64,000 nt of DNA from Bacteroidaceae bacterium (GTDB lineage: Bacteria > Bacteroidota > Bacteroidia > Bacteroidales > Bacteroidaceae), in NCBI GenBank assembly GCA_017464345.1, contig JAFUAH010000019.1, positions 45,898 through 109,897 of the forward strand, in the 5' to 3' direction. Both the position numbers and the translations under genes were made by a program. The notes beneath the pieces are model-generated. The model saw only the letters and a list, made by a program, of their open reading frames with translations, searched no databases and had not been told where the DNA came from. Below, one piece after another: positions 1 through 7,963 of this stretch; positions within the stretch are counted from its first letter, which is position 1, and every line of letters starts with the position of its first letter.

Positions 1-30
1 GACACCGTAGCTGCCGACACTGTTGCCTAA
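1..30 (+). CDS. 3' end of an unidentified gene
   Basis: The first 30 bases read in frame 1 as the C-terminal residues DTVAADTVA followed by a TAA stop. A good rho-independent terminator follows 27 bases later, which supports this being a real gene end. The acidic, Ala/Val/Thr-rich tail resembles the low-complexity C-termini often seen in Bacteroidales proteins. The rest of the gene lies outside the window, so its function cannot be inferred. Confidence 0.45.
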   Translation, partial: DTVAADTVA

Positions 31-56
31 GTATTAGCATACGGACAATAGGTCTT

Positions 57-89
57 AGAGGGATTGCACGATAGTGCAGTTCCTCTTTT
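57..89 (+). terminator. rho-independent terminator after the truncated first gene
   Basis: Bases 57-69 pair with 74-86 (13 pairs including two G-U pairs, 4-base GATA loop), followed by a T run at 86-89. It ends transcription of the plus-strand gene that enters from the left and faces the rplI operon. Confidence 0.6.
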
Positions 90-127
90 CGTTTATTACG
101 GATACATATCATTCTGAACTATACAAT

Positions 128-162
128 AAGAGGAGGCATGTCGCTTTGACATGCCTCCTCTT
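128..162 (-). terminator. terminator of the rpsF-rpsR-rplI operon
   Basis: A perfect 15-bp inverted repeat, 128-142 against 148-162, with a 5-base loop. It lies 20 bases past the rplI stop. The AAGAG/CTCTT ends give U-rich tails in both directions, so it may act on both converging transcripts. Confidence 0.8.
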
Positions 163-181
163 GCTATTGGACTCGTATAGT

Positions 182-715
182 TTACTCGGCAACGGGAGCC
201 TCAGCCTCGGCAGCAGGAGCCTCTTCTACTACGGGAGTCTCCTCTACAGCAGGAGCTTCCTCGACTGCGGGAGCACCCTCGGCAATGACGGTGAAGGGGA
301 TTTCTGCACTGACCTCCTTGTGGAGCTTCACGACAGCCACGTAGTCGCCTACGGTCTTCACATCCTTCACGACAATCTTCTTGCGATCTATGTCGAAGCC
401 CAACTTCTGGAGTTCGTCGGCAATCTGCAAGGAGTTCACGCTGCCATAGATGGAACCCGTGGCACTCACCTTGGTGACAATGGTCAGGGCAACACCGGCC
501 AACTTGTCGGCAACAGCCTGAGCCTCAGCCTTGATCTTAGCCAGTTTCACAGCCTGCTGGCGCAGGTTCTCGGCGAGCACCTTCTTAGCGCTCGGACTAG
601 CGATGACACCCTTGCCCTGGGGGATAAGATAGTTACGTCCGTAACCAGACTTAACATTCACGATATCGTTCTTGTAACCCAAGCCGATAACATCTTCTTT
701 CAGAATAATTTCCAT
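182..715 (-). CDS. rplI: 50S ribosomal protein L9 with an acidic C-terminal extension
   Basis: L9 binds 23S rRNA at the base of the L1 stalk. The N-terminal domain starts MEIILKEDVIGLGYKND and carries the glycine-rich NYLIPQGKG segment typical of L9 (about residues 27-36), followed by the long connecting helix and the C-terminal domain. At 177 residues it is longer than the usual ~148: the last ~30 residues are a low-complexity repeat of Pro-Ala-Val-Glu (PAVEEAPAVEETPVVEEAP and so on). It is the last gene of rpsF-rpsR-rplI, 21 bp after rpsR. The start ATG has a purine-rich AGGAGGTAA just upstream. Confidence 0.95.
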   Translation of the reverse strand: MEIILKEDVIGLGYKNDIVNVKSGYGRNYLIPQGKGVIASPSAKKVLAENLRQQAVKLAKIKAEAQAVADKLAGVALTIVTKVSATGSIYGSVNSLQIADELQKLGFDIDRKKIVVKDVKTVGDYVAVVKLHKEVSAEIPFTVIAEGAPAVEEAPAVEETPVVEEAPAAEAEAPVAE

Positions 716-736
716 ATATCTTACCTCCTACTTTAA

Positions 737-1006
737 TTATTTCATCAAATCGGTTACGAAGGGCAGCAGAGCCAGATGGCGGGCACGCTTAACAGCCTGG
801 GCCACGCGGCGCTGATACTTCAGAGAGGTGCCTGTGATGCGGCGGGGGAGAATTTTGCCCTGCTCGTTCAGGAACTTCTTCAGAAATTCGGGATCCTTAT
901 AATCGATGTACTTGATACCGCTCTTCTTGAAACGGCAATACTTCTTGCGCTGCGTATCGATAGCAGGAGCGTTGAGATAACGGATTTCAGATGATTGCTG
1001 TGCCAT
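737..1006 (-). CDS. rpsR: 30S ribosomal protein S18
   Basis: S18 binds the platform of the 30S subunit as a heterodimer with S6. The 89-residue protein contains the family core [21 protein letters not shown] and the [22 protein letters not shown] segment, followed by HLALLPF. It lies 2 bp after the stop of rpsF, the normal pairing with its binding partner, and upstream of rplI. The length is close to that of other Bacteroidales S18 proteins. Confidence 0.96.
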   Translation of the reverse strand: MAQQSSEIRYLNAPAIDTQRKKYCRFKKSGIKYIDYKDPEFLKKFLNEQGKILPRRITGTSLKYQRRVAQAVKRARHLALLPFVTDLMK

Positions 1007-1008
1007 GA

Positions 1009-1356
1009 TTAAGCCTCCTCTTCCTTCTTGTTAAATTTGTTTCTTCTCTTCTCTGCATACTGGGCAGCATACTTCTCGTTCTTGATGGTCAGGAAACGGA
1101 TGACCCTCTCGTCACGACGGAAGTTTACTTCCAGCTTCTTGATGAGCTCGGGCTGAGCCTTGAACTCGAACATTACATAGAAACCCGTAGATTTTTTCTG
1201 GATAGGATAAGCCAACTTCTTCAGGCCCCACAGTTCCTCGTTGATGAGTTCTGCACCGTTGTCGGTGAGCAGGCCTTTGAACTTGTTTACCGTTTCCTTC
1301 ATCTGATCGTCAGACAAAACGGGAGTTAAAATGAAAACGGTTTCGTACTGGTTCAT
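1009..1356 (-). CDS. rpsF: 30S ribosomal protein S6
   Basis: S6 binds 16S rRNA together with S18. The 115-residue protein begins [16 protein letters not shown] and has the typical [23 protein letters not shown] strand region and the [13 protein letters not shown]-terminal core, ending in a charged tail rich in Lys and Glu. It is the first gene of the rpsF-rpsR-rplI operon, with a consensus Bacteroidota -7 box about 50 bases upstream. Confidence 0.96.
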   Translation of the reverse strand: MNQYETVFILTPVLSDDQMKETVNKFKGLLTDNGAELINEELWGLKKLAYPIQKKSTGFYVMFEFKAQPELIKKLEVNFRRDERVIRFLTIKNEKYAAQYAEKRRNKFNKKEEEA

Positions 1357-1404
1357 AATACGTTTTTAATGAGTTAATAAATAGTATTTTTGCATAAAGC
1401 GGTG

Positions 1405-1412
1405 CAAAGGTA
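1405..1412 (-). promoter_or_regulatory. -7 promoter box of rpsF operon
   Basis: On the minus strand this reads TACCTTTG, matching the Bacteroidota -7 consensus TAnnTTTG. Transcription would start near 1400, giving a leader of about 45 nt before rpsF. Confidence 0.65.
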
Positions 1413-1599
1413 GTGTTTTTTCCCGATATTACCAAGTATTTCGTCTTTTAATATCACAAAAATTATGTACTCAGGCCATATAAGGCATGAATATGGTCTT
1501 CAAACGTTTTTTTTAGCGGAAAAGTTTCGCCGTGTCATTTTTTTTGTGTTATTTTGCATCTGATAAGTGCGAATTAGAAACAATAAAACAGAATATATT

Positions 1600-1764
1600 A
1601 TGACAAAGTATGCAGGAATTGGGCTTATCGTCTTGGGTGCCCTTGTTCTTTTAATTAGTTATTTTGCGGAGTTGGTGGACATGAACCCTGTTCAGTTCAC
1701 AGGTCTTGGACTGATTATCGCCGGTCTCATAGCCCACATTATCATCACCCGCCGCACAAAGTAG
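1600..1764 (+). CDS. small membrane protein with two predicted transmembrane helices
   Basis: A 54-residue protein. The ATG at 1600 (MTKYAGIGLIVLG) is preferred to an upstream non-ATG in-frame start because the first hydrophobic helix begins right after it. Residues about 5-23 and 31-48 are hydrophobic and separated by a short acidic/polar loop (ELVDMNPVQF); the protein ends in the basic TRRTK, suggesting both ends are cytoplasmic. No family is recognised; it resembles the many small conserved membrane proteins of Bacteroidales. It stands alone between divergent rpsF and a terminator. Confidence 0.7.
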   Translation: MTKYAGIGLIVLGALVLLISYFAELVDMNPVQFTGLGLIIAGLIAHIIITRRTK

Positions 1765-1796
1765 GCCGGAAGACAGCCGTATGGCCCTTCACCTTA

Positions 1797-1833
1797 CAAG
1801 GGGGCACTTCATTCATCTTGAAGTGCCCCCTTG
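1797..1833. terminator. bidirectional terminator hairpin
   Basis: A perfect 15-bp inverted repeat (1797-1811 with 1819-1833) around a 7-base loop, between the converging small membrane protein gene and rprY. Its arm contains TGAAGTGCCCCC, which recurs in the larger hairpin at 25750-25804. Confidence 0.75.
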
Positions 1834-1864
1834 TCATTTATCGGCAACGGATTACATCATCTCG

Positions 1865-2575
1865 TCACTCCTCTACTTTCACTCCGCCAGGAGCTATCAG
1901 CTTGTAGCCCTTGCCGTGCACGTTGTTGATTTCGATGTCAGGGTCGGCCTTGAGGTGCTTGCGTAGCTTGGTGATGTAGACATCCATGGAACGGGCATTG
2001 AAGTAGTTGTCATCTATCCAGATAGTCTTCAAGGCCAGTTCGCGCAACAGAACGTCGTTGGCGTGGGCACAGAGCAGGCCCAGGAGTTCGCTCTCCTTGG
2101 TGGTCAGTTTCACTTGTTCGGAACCGATGGTGAGCATCTGGCGCTGGGTGTCGAACAGGAACTTGCCCAGCCGGTAGCAGACCACCGTCGGTGCCACAGT
2201 CCCCTTCACACGGCGCAGAATGGCCTCCATGCGGAACACTAGTTCGTCCATGGAGAATGGTTTGGTCAGATAGTCGTCGGCTCCGATTTTGAAACCTTCG
2301 AAGATATCTTCCTTGAGATTACGCGCTGTGAGGAATATGATGGGCACCGTGGCATTCACCTTACGTATGTCCTGGGCCATGGTGAAGCCATCCTTCTTGG
2401 GCATCATGACATCCAGCACACACATGTCATAGTGCCCTCTCATGAAGGCTTTCATGCCTGCTTCGCCATCCAGATACAGTTCGGCATCGTATCCCTTGGC
2501 CTGCAAATACTCTCTCAACAGCATGCCCAGGCTCTCGTCGTCCTCGCATAGCAGAATGTGTAGTTTCGTATCCAT
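1865..2575 (-). CDS. rprY: OmpR-family response regulator, RprY type
   Basis: A 236-residue DNA-binding response regulator. The receiver domain (about 1-120) has the acidic pair D12-D13, the phosphoacceptor D55 in VLDVMMP, T83 and K105 in LTKPF, so all key residues are present. The C-terminal winged helix (about 135-230) has the OmpR pattern LTTKESELLGLL...RSMDVYITKLRKHL...NVHGKGYKL. It lies 32 bp downstream of the cognate kinase gene. The pairing and sequence style match RprX/RprY of Bacteroides and Porphyromonas; the exact regulon cannot be read from the window. Confidence 0.88.
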   Translation of the reverse strand: MDTKLHILLCEDDESLGMLLREYLQAKGYDAELYLDGEAGMKAFMRGHYDMCVLDVMMPKKDGFTMAQDIRKVNATVPIIFLTARNLKEDIFEGFKIGADDYLTKPFSMDELVFRMEAILRRVKGTVAPTVVCYRLGKFLFDTQRQMLTIGSEQVKLTTKESELLGLLCAHANDVLLRELALKTIWIDDNYFNARSMDVYITKLRKHLKADPDIEINNVHGKGYKLIAPGGVKVEE

Positions 2576-2607
2576 CGTGTTATATTTTGTATGTTATTCT
2601 TGTACGG

Positions 2608-4125
2608 TCAGGTCTTCAGCGTGGGCAGCATTATCGTGAACGTGGTTCCCTGCCCTGGTTCACTTTCTACCTTGATGGTCCCCTTGTGCTGGCGCACCAT
2701 GTTCTTGACGTAGGCCAGGCCGATGCCAAATCCCTTGACGTTATGCTGGTTACCGGTATGCACACGGTAGAATTTCTCGAAGATGCGCTTCAAGTCTTCC
2801 TTCTTGATGCCTATGCCATTGTCGCGGATGCTCATGACGTACTTCTGCCCCATATTGTGTGTGGAGACAGCGAGATGGAGGGGCACGTCGTCGCGCCGAT
2901 ACTTCACGGCGTTGTCCAGCAGGGTGGAGATGACATTCGTGAGGTGCATCTCATCGAAGTATACGTTGGGATTCTCAGCTTCGAGCGATGCATCTATGAT
3001 GCCGCCCAGGCGCTCTACCTTCAGGGCGAAGGACGTCCCGATGATGTTCTCCAACAGTTCGTCGGCATTCAGTTCTACGGGCTTCAGGGCGATGTTGTCA
3101 TGGTCGTATAGCGACATTTGCAGTACCTTCTCCACCTGATAGCGCAGACGCTTGGTCTCGGTGTCTATCACCTTGCCCAGATTGTCGTACATGGCCGGTG
3201 TCTTCTTCACGGTGTCGTCGGCCAGCATCTGTGCGGCCAGTGACAGGCTGGCTATGGGGGTCTTGAACTCATGGGTCATGTTGTTCACAAAATCGTTTTT
3301 CATCTCATTGATTTTGCGCTGACGAGCAAAGAGATAGATGGTGAACATGAAGGTGATGAACAGGACGAAGGTGAAGACCATGGCCGGGACCATCAAACGT
3401 GCCACCCCCAGCACATAGCGGTTACGGCCGGGGAAGTGTACCCTGACGATGCCCATGTTGTTGGCCGGATCGTTACGAAAGAGGGTCTGCGTGTAGGTGT
3501 AGTCCCCTCCCCTTTCCTCATAGTCCGGACAGCGATAGACCTCGCGCCCGTCACTGGTGGAGATGGTGAAGTGGAAGGGCAGGGTCACACCATTCTGCTC
3601 CAGGTTCATGCGCAGACAGGCATCCAGGAACTTCGGATTGATGCGCTGTTCGAAGGAGTTTTCGCTGGCATTATAGAGGATGGAGTAGATGACCTCGTCC
3701 AGTATGCCTTTCTGATAGAGGTAGGCATTGCGCACGGCCATCTGGAACTGCTGCGAGGCCAAGGGGAAGGACTGGCGTTGGTTCATACCCAGCGAAAGGC
3801 GCGGCATCATGCTGATAGTGTCGAAGCGCTGTACCCCCATCAGTGTGGGGTTGCCCAGGACCTTGCCCACGTGTGGGCTATGGTCGTCGCCATCCATCTC
3901 GGCCAGTTCCTCCACGTAGTTGGAGACGATGCCCTCCAGGTAGTTGAAGGTCTCGTTGCGCTCCAAGTCGTGCGAAGCCTGGTCCAGACTGCGCTTCACG
4001 CTTTCATCGAACTGGTCCTTGCGCATCTTCACCATCATGCCCGTGTATTGGCTTTGCAGCAGCAGCAACACAACGAAACTGACGCCAATGCTTATGCTTA
4101 TGACCCAAAGTACCCAACGTTTCAT
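2608..4125 (-). CDS. rprX: membrane sensor histidine kinase, RprX type
   Basis: A 505-residue sensor kinase. There is a transmembrane helix at about 5-24, a periplasmic sensor region up to about 243, and a second helix at 244-266. The HisKA domain has the phosphorylated H285 in NNMTHEFKTPIASL; the ATPase domain has the N box (STLLDNAVKY), G1 (DNGIGI) and G2 (GFGIGLAY). It is transcribed first, ahead of its response regulator. A -7 box ends only 4 bases before the ATG, so the mRNA is probably leaderless. Confidence 0.9.
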   Translation of the reverse strand: MKRWVLWVISISIGVSFVVLLLLQSQYTGMMVKMRKDQFDESVKRSLDQASHDLERNETFNYLEGIVSNYVEELAEMDGDDHSPHVGKVLGNPTLMGVQRFDTISMMPRLSLGMNQRQSFPLASQQFQMAVRNAYLYQKGILDEVIYSILYNASENSFEQRINPKFLDACLRMNLEQNGVTLPFHFTISTSDGREVYRCPDYEERGGDYTYTQTLFRNDPANNMGIVRVHFPGRNRYVLGVARLMVPAMVFTFVLFITFMFTIYLFARQRKINEMKNDFVNNMTHEFKTPIASLSLAAQMLADDTVKKTPAMYDNLGKVIDTETKRLRYQVEKVLQMSLYDHDNIALKPVELNADELLENIIGTSFALKVERLGGIIDASLEAENPNVYFDEMHLTNVISTLLDNAVKYRRDDVPLHLAVSTHNMGQKYVMSIRDNGIGIKKEDLKRIFEKFYRVHTGNQHNVKGFGIGLAYVKNMVRQHKGTIKVESEPGQGTTFTIMLPTLKT

Positions 4126-4129
4126 GGTG

Positions 4130-4137
4130 CAAAGATA
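4130..4137 (-). promoter_or_regulatory. -7 promoter box of rprXY, adjacent to the start codon
   Basis: The minus strand reads TATCTTTG, then CACC, then the ATG of rprX. With a start site 4-6 bases after the box, transcription would begin at or next to the A of the ATG. Confidence 0.6.
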
Positions 4138-4148
4138 CGGAAAAATGT

Positions 4149-4190
4149 TAAAAACGGAGTGAGAAACGTCTGTCTCTCACTCCGTTTTTA
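4149..4190 (-). terminator. terminator after the EF-G paralog gene
   Basis: A 16-bp inverted repeat, 4149-4164 with 4175-4190 (arms TAAAAACGGAGTGAGA and its complement), 21 bases past the stop at 4212. It separates the EF-G paralog from the rprXY promoter. Confidence 0.75.
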
Positions 4191-4211
4191 GCATTATTAA
4201 CATTCGAGGGG

Positions 4212-6365
4212 CTATTCTGCCGACTCAGCCTCGTGTTCCTTGATGAGTTTCAGCTGCACGTCAGCGGGCACGAGTTCATAGCTGGCGAAGCTCATGATGA
4301 AGCTGGCCCGGCCGCCCGTCAGGCTGCTCAGTGCCGTGCTGTAGGACGACATCTCCTTCAGCGGAGCACGTGCGGTCAGTTTCTCATAGCCATTCTCGCT
4401 GGTCATGCCCATAATCATGGCCCGACGTCCCTGCAGGTCGCTCATCACGTCGCCCAGTTTGTCACTCGGCACGAACACCTCCACGTCGTAGATGGGCTCC
4501 AGAATCTTCGGCCCGGCCTCACGGAAAGCCTGTGCGAAGGCCTGACGACCGGCAAGCATGAAGGAGAGTTCGTTGCTGTCCACAGGGTGCATCTTGCCGT
4601 CATAGACGATGACGCGCACGTCACGAGCGTAGCAGCCCGTCAGCGGGCCCTGCTCCATGCGCTGCATGACGCCCTTCAGGATGGCGGGCATGAAGCGTGC
4701 GTCGATGGCACCGCCCACCACAGAGTTGATGAACACGAGCTTGCCACCCCACTCCAGGTCGATGACTTCCTCGCTCTTGGCATTGATGCGGAATTCCTGA
4801 TTGCCGAACTTGTAGACCTCGGGAGCGGGCATACCCTCGTAGTAGGGCTCCACGATGAGGTGCACCTCGCCGAACTGACCTGCGCCGCCAGACTGTTTCT
4901 TGTGGCGATAGTCGGCCCGGGCTGCCTTGGTGATGGTCTCGCGATAGGGTATCTTGGGCTCGTCGAACTGTATCTGTATCTTTTCGTTGTTCTCCATGCG
5001 CCACTTCAGCGTGCGCAGGTGGAATTCACCCTGACCGTGCACCAGTATCTGCTTCAGTTCCTTCGACTGCTCGATCTGCCACGTGGGGTCTTCCTCGCGC
5101 ATCCGCTGCAGGGCATTCATCATCTTCTCGGTCTCACTCTCGTTCACGGCACGGATGGCACGCGAGTACTTCGAGTTGGGATACTTAATGAAGTTGAAGC
5201 GGTTCTCAGCATTCTTGTCGTTCAGCGTGTTACCGGTCTTCACGTCTTTCAGCTTCACGGTACAGCCTATGTCGCCAGCCACCAGTTCCTCCACCTTGAT
5301 GCGGTTCTGGCCGGCACAGCAGAAGAGCTGGGCCATGCGCTCCTTCGAGCCACGGTCGGCATTCGTCAGGTCGTCGCCCTCGTGCACGCGGCCGCTCATC
5401 ACCTTGAAGTACTGCACCTCGCCGATGTGCGGCTCCACGCTGGTCTTGAAGAAGAAGAGGCTGGTGGGGCCGTCGGCCTCGGGTTTCACCTCTGCGCCAC
5501 GGGTGTTGTAGACGGGAGGCATCTCATCGACGAAGGGAACCACGTTGCCCAGGAACTCCATCAGGCGGCGTACGCCCATGTCCTTGCCTGCGCATACGCA
5601 GAAGACAGGGAACATGCCGCGCATGGCCAGTCCCTTGCGGATGCCTTCGCGCATCTCGTCCTCGGTCAGTGTCTCGCTCTCGAAGAACTTCTCCATCAGT
5701 GCCTCGTCGTTCTCGGCAGCAGCCTCCACCAGAGCCTTGTGCAGTTCGGTAGCCTTCTCCATCTGGTCGGCGGGGATGTCCTCGATGGTGGGTGCACCGC
5801 CCTCGGGGCCCCACGAGTACTTCTTCATCAACAGCACATCGATGACGGCATTGAAGTTGGGACCGGTCTCAATGGGATACTGTACGGGCACTACCTTGGA
5901 ACCATAGATGTCGGTCAGTTGCTCCAGTATGCGGTCGTAGTCGCAGTTCTCGTCGTCGAGCTGGTTCACCAGGAAGATGACGGGCTTGCCCAGTTTCTCG
6001 GTATAGCGGAAGTGGTTCTGCGTGCCCACTTCCACGCCGTTGGCGCCCTTCAAGAGCAGCACGGCCGTGTCGGTCACGTTCAGGGCCGTCATGGCTGCGC
6101 CCACAAAGTCATCCGAACCCGGACAGTCGATGATGTTCAGTTTCTTTCCATTCCACTCTACATGGAACACGGTCGAAAAGACCGAGTAGCCGTACTCCTG
6201 CTCCACGGGGAAGTAGTCGCTCACGGTGTTTTGCTGCGTGATGCGGCCACGACGCTTGATGATGCCTGCTTCATAGAGCAGGCTCTCCGTCAGGGTTGTC
6301 TTTCCGGCACCGTCATTGCCTAACAGGGCAATGTTTTTGATCTCATGAGTCTGATAAACTTTCAT
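4212..6365 (-). CDS. fusA2: elongation factor G paralog (EF-G2 type) with altered GTPase motif
   Basis: A 717-residue EF-G family protein with domains in the normal order: G domain (about 1-285), II (to about 380), III, IV (loop KMHPVDSNELSF) and V. The P-loop GNDGAGKTT (residues 16-24) and NQLD are kept, but G3 reads DCPGSDDF (80-87), so S84 replaces the catalytic histidine of the usual DTPGHVDF, and the switch I/G2 region is also non-canonical (QEYGYSVFS instead of QERGITI). From established knowledge, Bacteroides has such a second EF-G, reported to lack GTPase activity and to support translation during carbon starvation. Whether this one behaves the same is inference. It is monocistronic. 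Confidence 0.88.
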   Translation of the reverse strand: MKVYQTHEIKNIALLGNDGAGKTTLTESLLYEAGIIKRRGRITQQNTVSDYFPVEQEYGYSVFSTVFHVEWNGKKLNIIDCPGSDDFVGAAMTALNVTDTAVLLLKGANGVEVGTQNHFRYTEKLGKPVIFLVNQLDDENCDYDRILEQLTDIYGSKVVPVQYPIETGPNFNAVIDVLLMKKYSWGPEGGAPTIEDIPADQMEKATELHKALVEAAAENDEALMEKFFESETLTEDEMREGIRKGLAMRGMFPVFCVCAGKDMGVRRLMEFLGNVVPFVDEMPPVYNTRGAEVKPEADGPTSLFFFKTSVEPHIGEVQYFKVMSGRVHEGDDLTNADRGSKERMAQLFCCAGQNRIKVEELVAGDIGCTVKLKDVKTGNTLNDKNAENRFNFIKYPNSKYSRAIRAVNESETEKMMNALQRMREEDPTWQIEQSKELKQILVHGQGEFHLRTLKWRMENNEKIQIQFDEPKIPYRETITKAARADYRHKKQSGGAGQFGEVHLIVEPYYEGMPAPEVYKFGNQEFRINAKSEEVIDLEWGGKLVFINSVVGGAIDARFMPAILKGVMQRMEQGPLTGCYARDVRVIVYDGKMHPVDSNELSFMLAGRQAFAQAFREAGPKILEPIYDVEVFVPSDKLGDVMSDLQGRRAMIMGMTSENGYEKLTARAPLKEMSSYSTALSSLTGGRASFIMSFASYELVPADVQLKLIKEHEAESAE

Positions 6366-6574
6366 AATATTAGGTTTTAAGATATCTGTATGCCTTCTAT
6401 ATATATTATATAATAGGTATTCTTGGCATTTTTGCCTATTTTAGGCCCATTCGGTTTGCAATTTAGCGAAAACCTTCGATGTGGCCAAATGTTTTTCCGC
6501 TTTTTTACAAAAAATCCGTATATAAGTCCCGTTTCAGTCCCGAGGGCACGCACCGAGGGTTCCCTAGGGCCTTT

Positions 6575-6666
6575 CCTTGTGGGTCAATTGTCCGTCAAGC
6601 GAGACCCGTACGGGTCGGGGCTCAGTCTCGGGCGGGTTTCGCTTGACGGACAATTGACCCACAAGG
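6575..6666. repeat. 92-bp palindromic element (34-bp arms)
   Basis: Bases 6575-6608 pair with 6633-6666 over 34 positions with one G-U pair, around a 24-base centre that itself begins within the palindrome GACCCGTACGGGTC. It fills the 398-bp gap between the divergent EF-G paralog and hemW. I see no gene in this gap. It could be a very stable bidirectional hairpin or a REP-like mobile palindrome. Confidence 0.8.
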
Positions 6667-6751
6667 CCGTCCTCTTCGTGAACGAGGCGAACCTTAGGAG
6701 GGATTTCTTTCGTTTTGCTCCTCGGCTGACCGATTTCTCAATATTTTTCCG

Positions 6752-6759
6752 TACCTTTG
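6752..6759 (+). promoter_or_regulatory. -7 promoter box of hemW, adjacent to the start codon
   Basis: TACCTTTG followed by CCCC and then ATG at 6764. The spacing equals that of rprX and predicts a leaderless mRNA. Confidence 0.55.
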
Positions 6760-6763
6760 CCCC

Positions 6764-7912
6764 ATGACATCACTGGGTCTCTACATCCACATCCCCTTCT
6801 GCCGCAGCCGGTGCATCTACTGCGACTTCTACTCCACCACCCTGCCTGAGACATGGCAGATGCGCTATGTCGAAGCGCTGAGACGCGAGATGGAGATGGT
6901 GCAGAGCAGGGCCATGCGACTGAGCGCCGACGGGCTCAGCACGCTCTACATCGGCGGTGGCACGCCCTCCCTGCTCTCGCCCCATGCCCTTCGGCTGCTG
7001 TTCGAGTTCGTGGAACGGAACTTCACCCTGCAGCCACAGGCCGAGGTGACCATCGAAGCCAATCCCGACGATGTGACGGCTGAATGGGTCTCCAGGCTCC
7101 GGGATACACCAGTAAACCGCATCAGCATGGGTGTGCAGTCGCTGGACGACGACATCCTGCGCACCCTGCGCCGTCGCCACACAGCCGGCCAGGCACGCCA
7201 GGCCGTCGGGCTGCTGCACAGGGCGGGATACACCAACCTGAGTATGGATCTCATCTACGGACTGCCGGGACAGACCCGGGCCCAGTTCGGGGCCGACGTG
7301 CGCGAGGTGCTGTCCATGGGAGTACCCCACCTGTCGGCCTATGCCCTGCAGTTCGAGGAGGGCACCCCCCTGGCCGAGATGAAGCGCCAAGGCACGGTGG
7401 ACGAGGCCGACGAGGAACTGAGCCTCAGCTGCTACCTGCAGCTCCTGGACCTGACCCAAGAGGCCGGTCTGGAGCACTACGAGATTTCCAACTTTGCACG
7501 TCCCGGATTCCACTCACGCCACAACTCGTCGTACTGGACAGGAGCCCCCTACCTGGGTCTGGGAGCCGGCGCCCATAGCTATGACGGGGAGCGCACGCGC
7601 AGTTTCAACTGCGCGGATGTCAGGGCCTACGTCGAAGCCATCAACCAAGGGAGGCTGCCGTCGGAGGCTGAAGTTCTCTCTGAAAAAGAGCGCTACGACG
7701 AGCGCGTCATGCTCTCCCTGCGCACCTCGCAGGGACTCTCGCTGACGGCTATCGGACGGGACTTCGGCCCTGCCATGCGCCGCCATTGTGAATGTATGGC
7801 ACAACCCCACCTCCACGCCGGACGGCTACAAAAAAAGCCGGATGAGACCTTATGTCTCACCCGGCAAGGGTTGTTCGTCAGCGACGACATCATCTCCGAC
7901 CTTATGGCCTGA
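6764..7912 (+). CDS. hemW: radical SAM heme chaperone HemW-like protein
   Basis: A 382-residue radical SAM protein of the HemN/HemW group. The cluster motif is CRSRCIYC with C13, C17 and C20, followed by the YIGGGTPSLL segment, EANPDDV and the GLPGQT motif; the HemN C-terminal domain fills the last ~90 residues. HemW proteins bind heme and are thought to deliver it to respiratory proteins; they were often annotated as oxygen-independent coproporphyrinogen oxidase. The single CxxxCxxC motif near residue 13 and the lack of the longer HemN N-terminus favour HemW. The start at 6764 is needed because the first cluster cysteine is only 13 residues in. Confidence 0.88.
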   Translation: MTSLGLYIHIPFCRSRCIYCDFYSTTLPETWQMRYVEALRREMEMVQSRAMRLSADGLSTLYIGGGTPSLLSPHALRLLFEFVERNFTLQPQAEVTIEANPDDVTAEWVSRLRDTPVNRISMGVQSLDDDILRTLRRRHTAGQARQAVGLLHRAGYTNLSMDLIYGLPGQTRAQFGADVREVLSMGVPHLSAYALQFEEGTPLAEMKRQGTVDEADEELSLSCYLQLLDLTQEAGLEHYEISNFARPGFHSRHNSSYWTGAPYLGLGAGAHSYDGERTRSFNCADVRAYVEAINQGRLPSEAEVLSEKERYDERVMLSLRTSQGLSLTAIGRDFGPAMRRHCECMAQPHLHAGRLQKKPDETLCLTRQGLFVSDDIISDLMA

Positions 7913-7963
7913 CGCCACGCAGTGCACCACCGCCGGCAAAGCCGATACGGGGAAAGATGCTGC

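Noticed and set aside
1378-1408. Hairpin TTTGCA/TGCAAA with a CCG in the loop near rpsF, resembling the S6:S18 leader motif
   Set aside because: The 5' arm lies inside the -7 promoter box, so it would not be in the transcript.
4233-6323. A 696-codon open frame on the plus strand opposite the EF-G paralog
   Set aside because: It is the antisense of a well-conserved gene with clear motifs; its translation is His/Leu/Val-rich with no domain, as expected of a shadow frame in GC-rich DNA.
6423-6767. A 114-codon plus-strand frame across the 92-bp palindrome
   Set aside because: The frame is created by the palindrome and runs into hemW in another frame; no protein features are visible.
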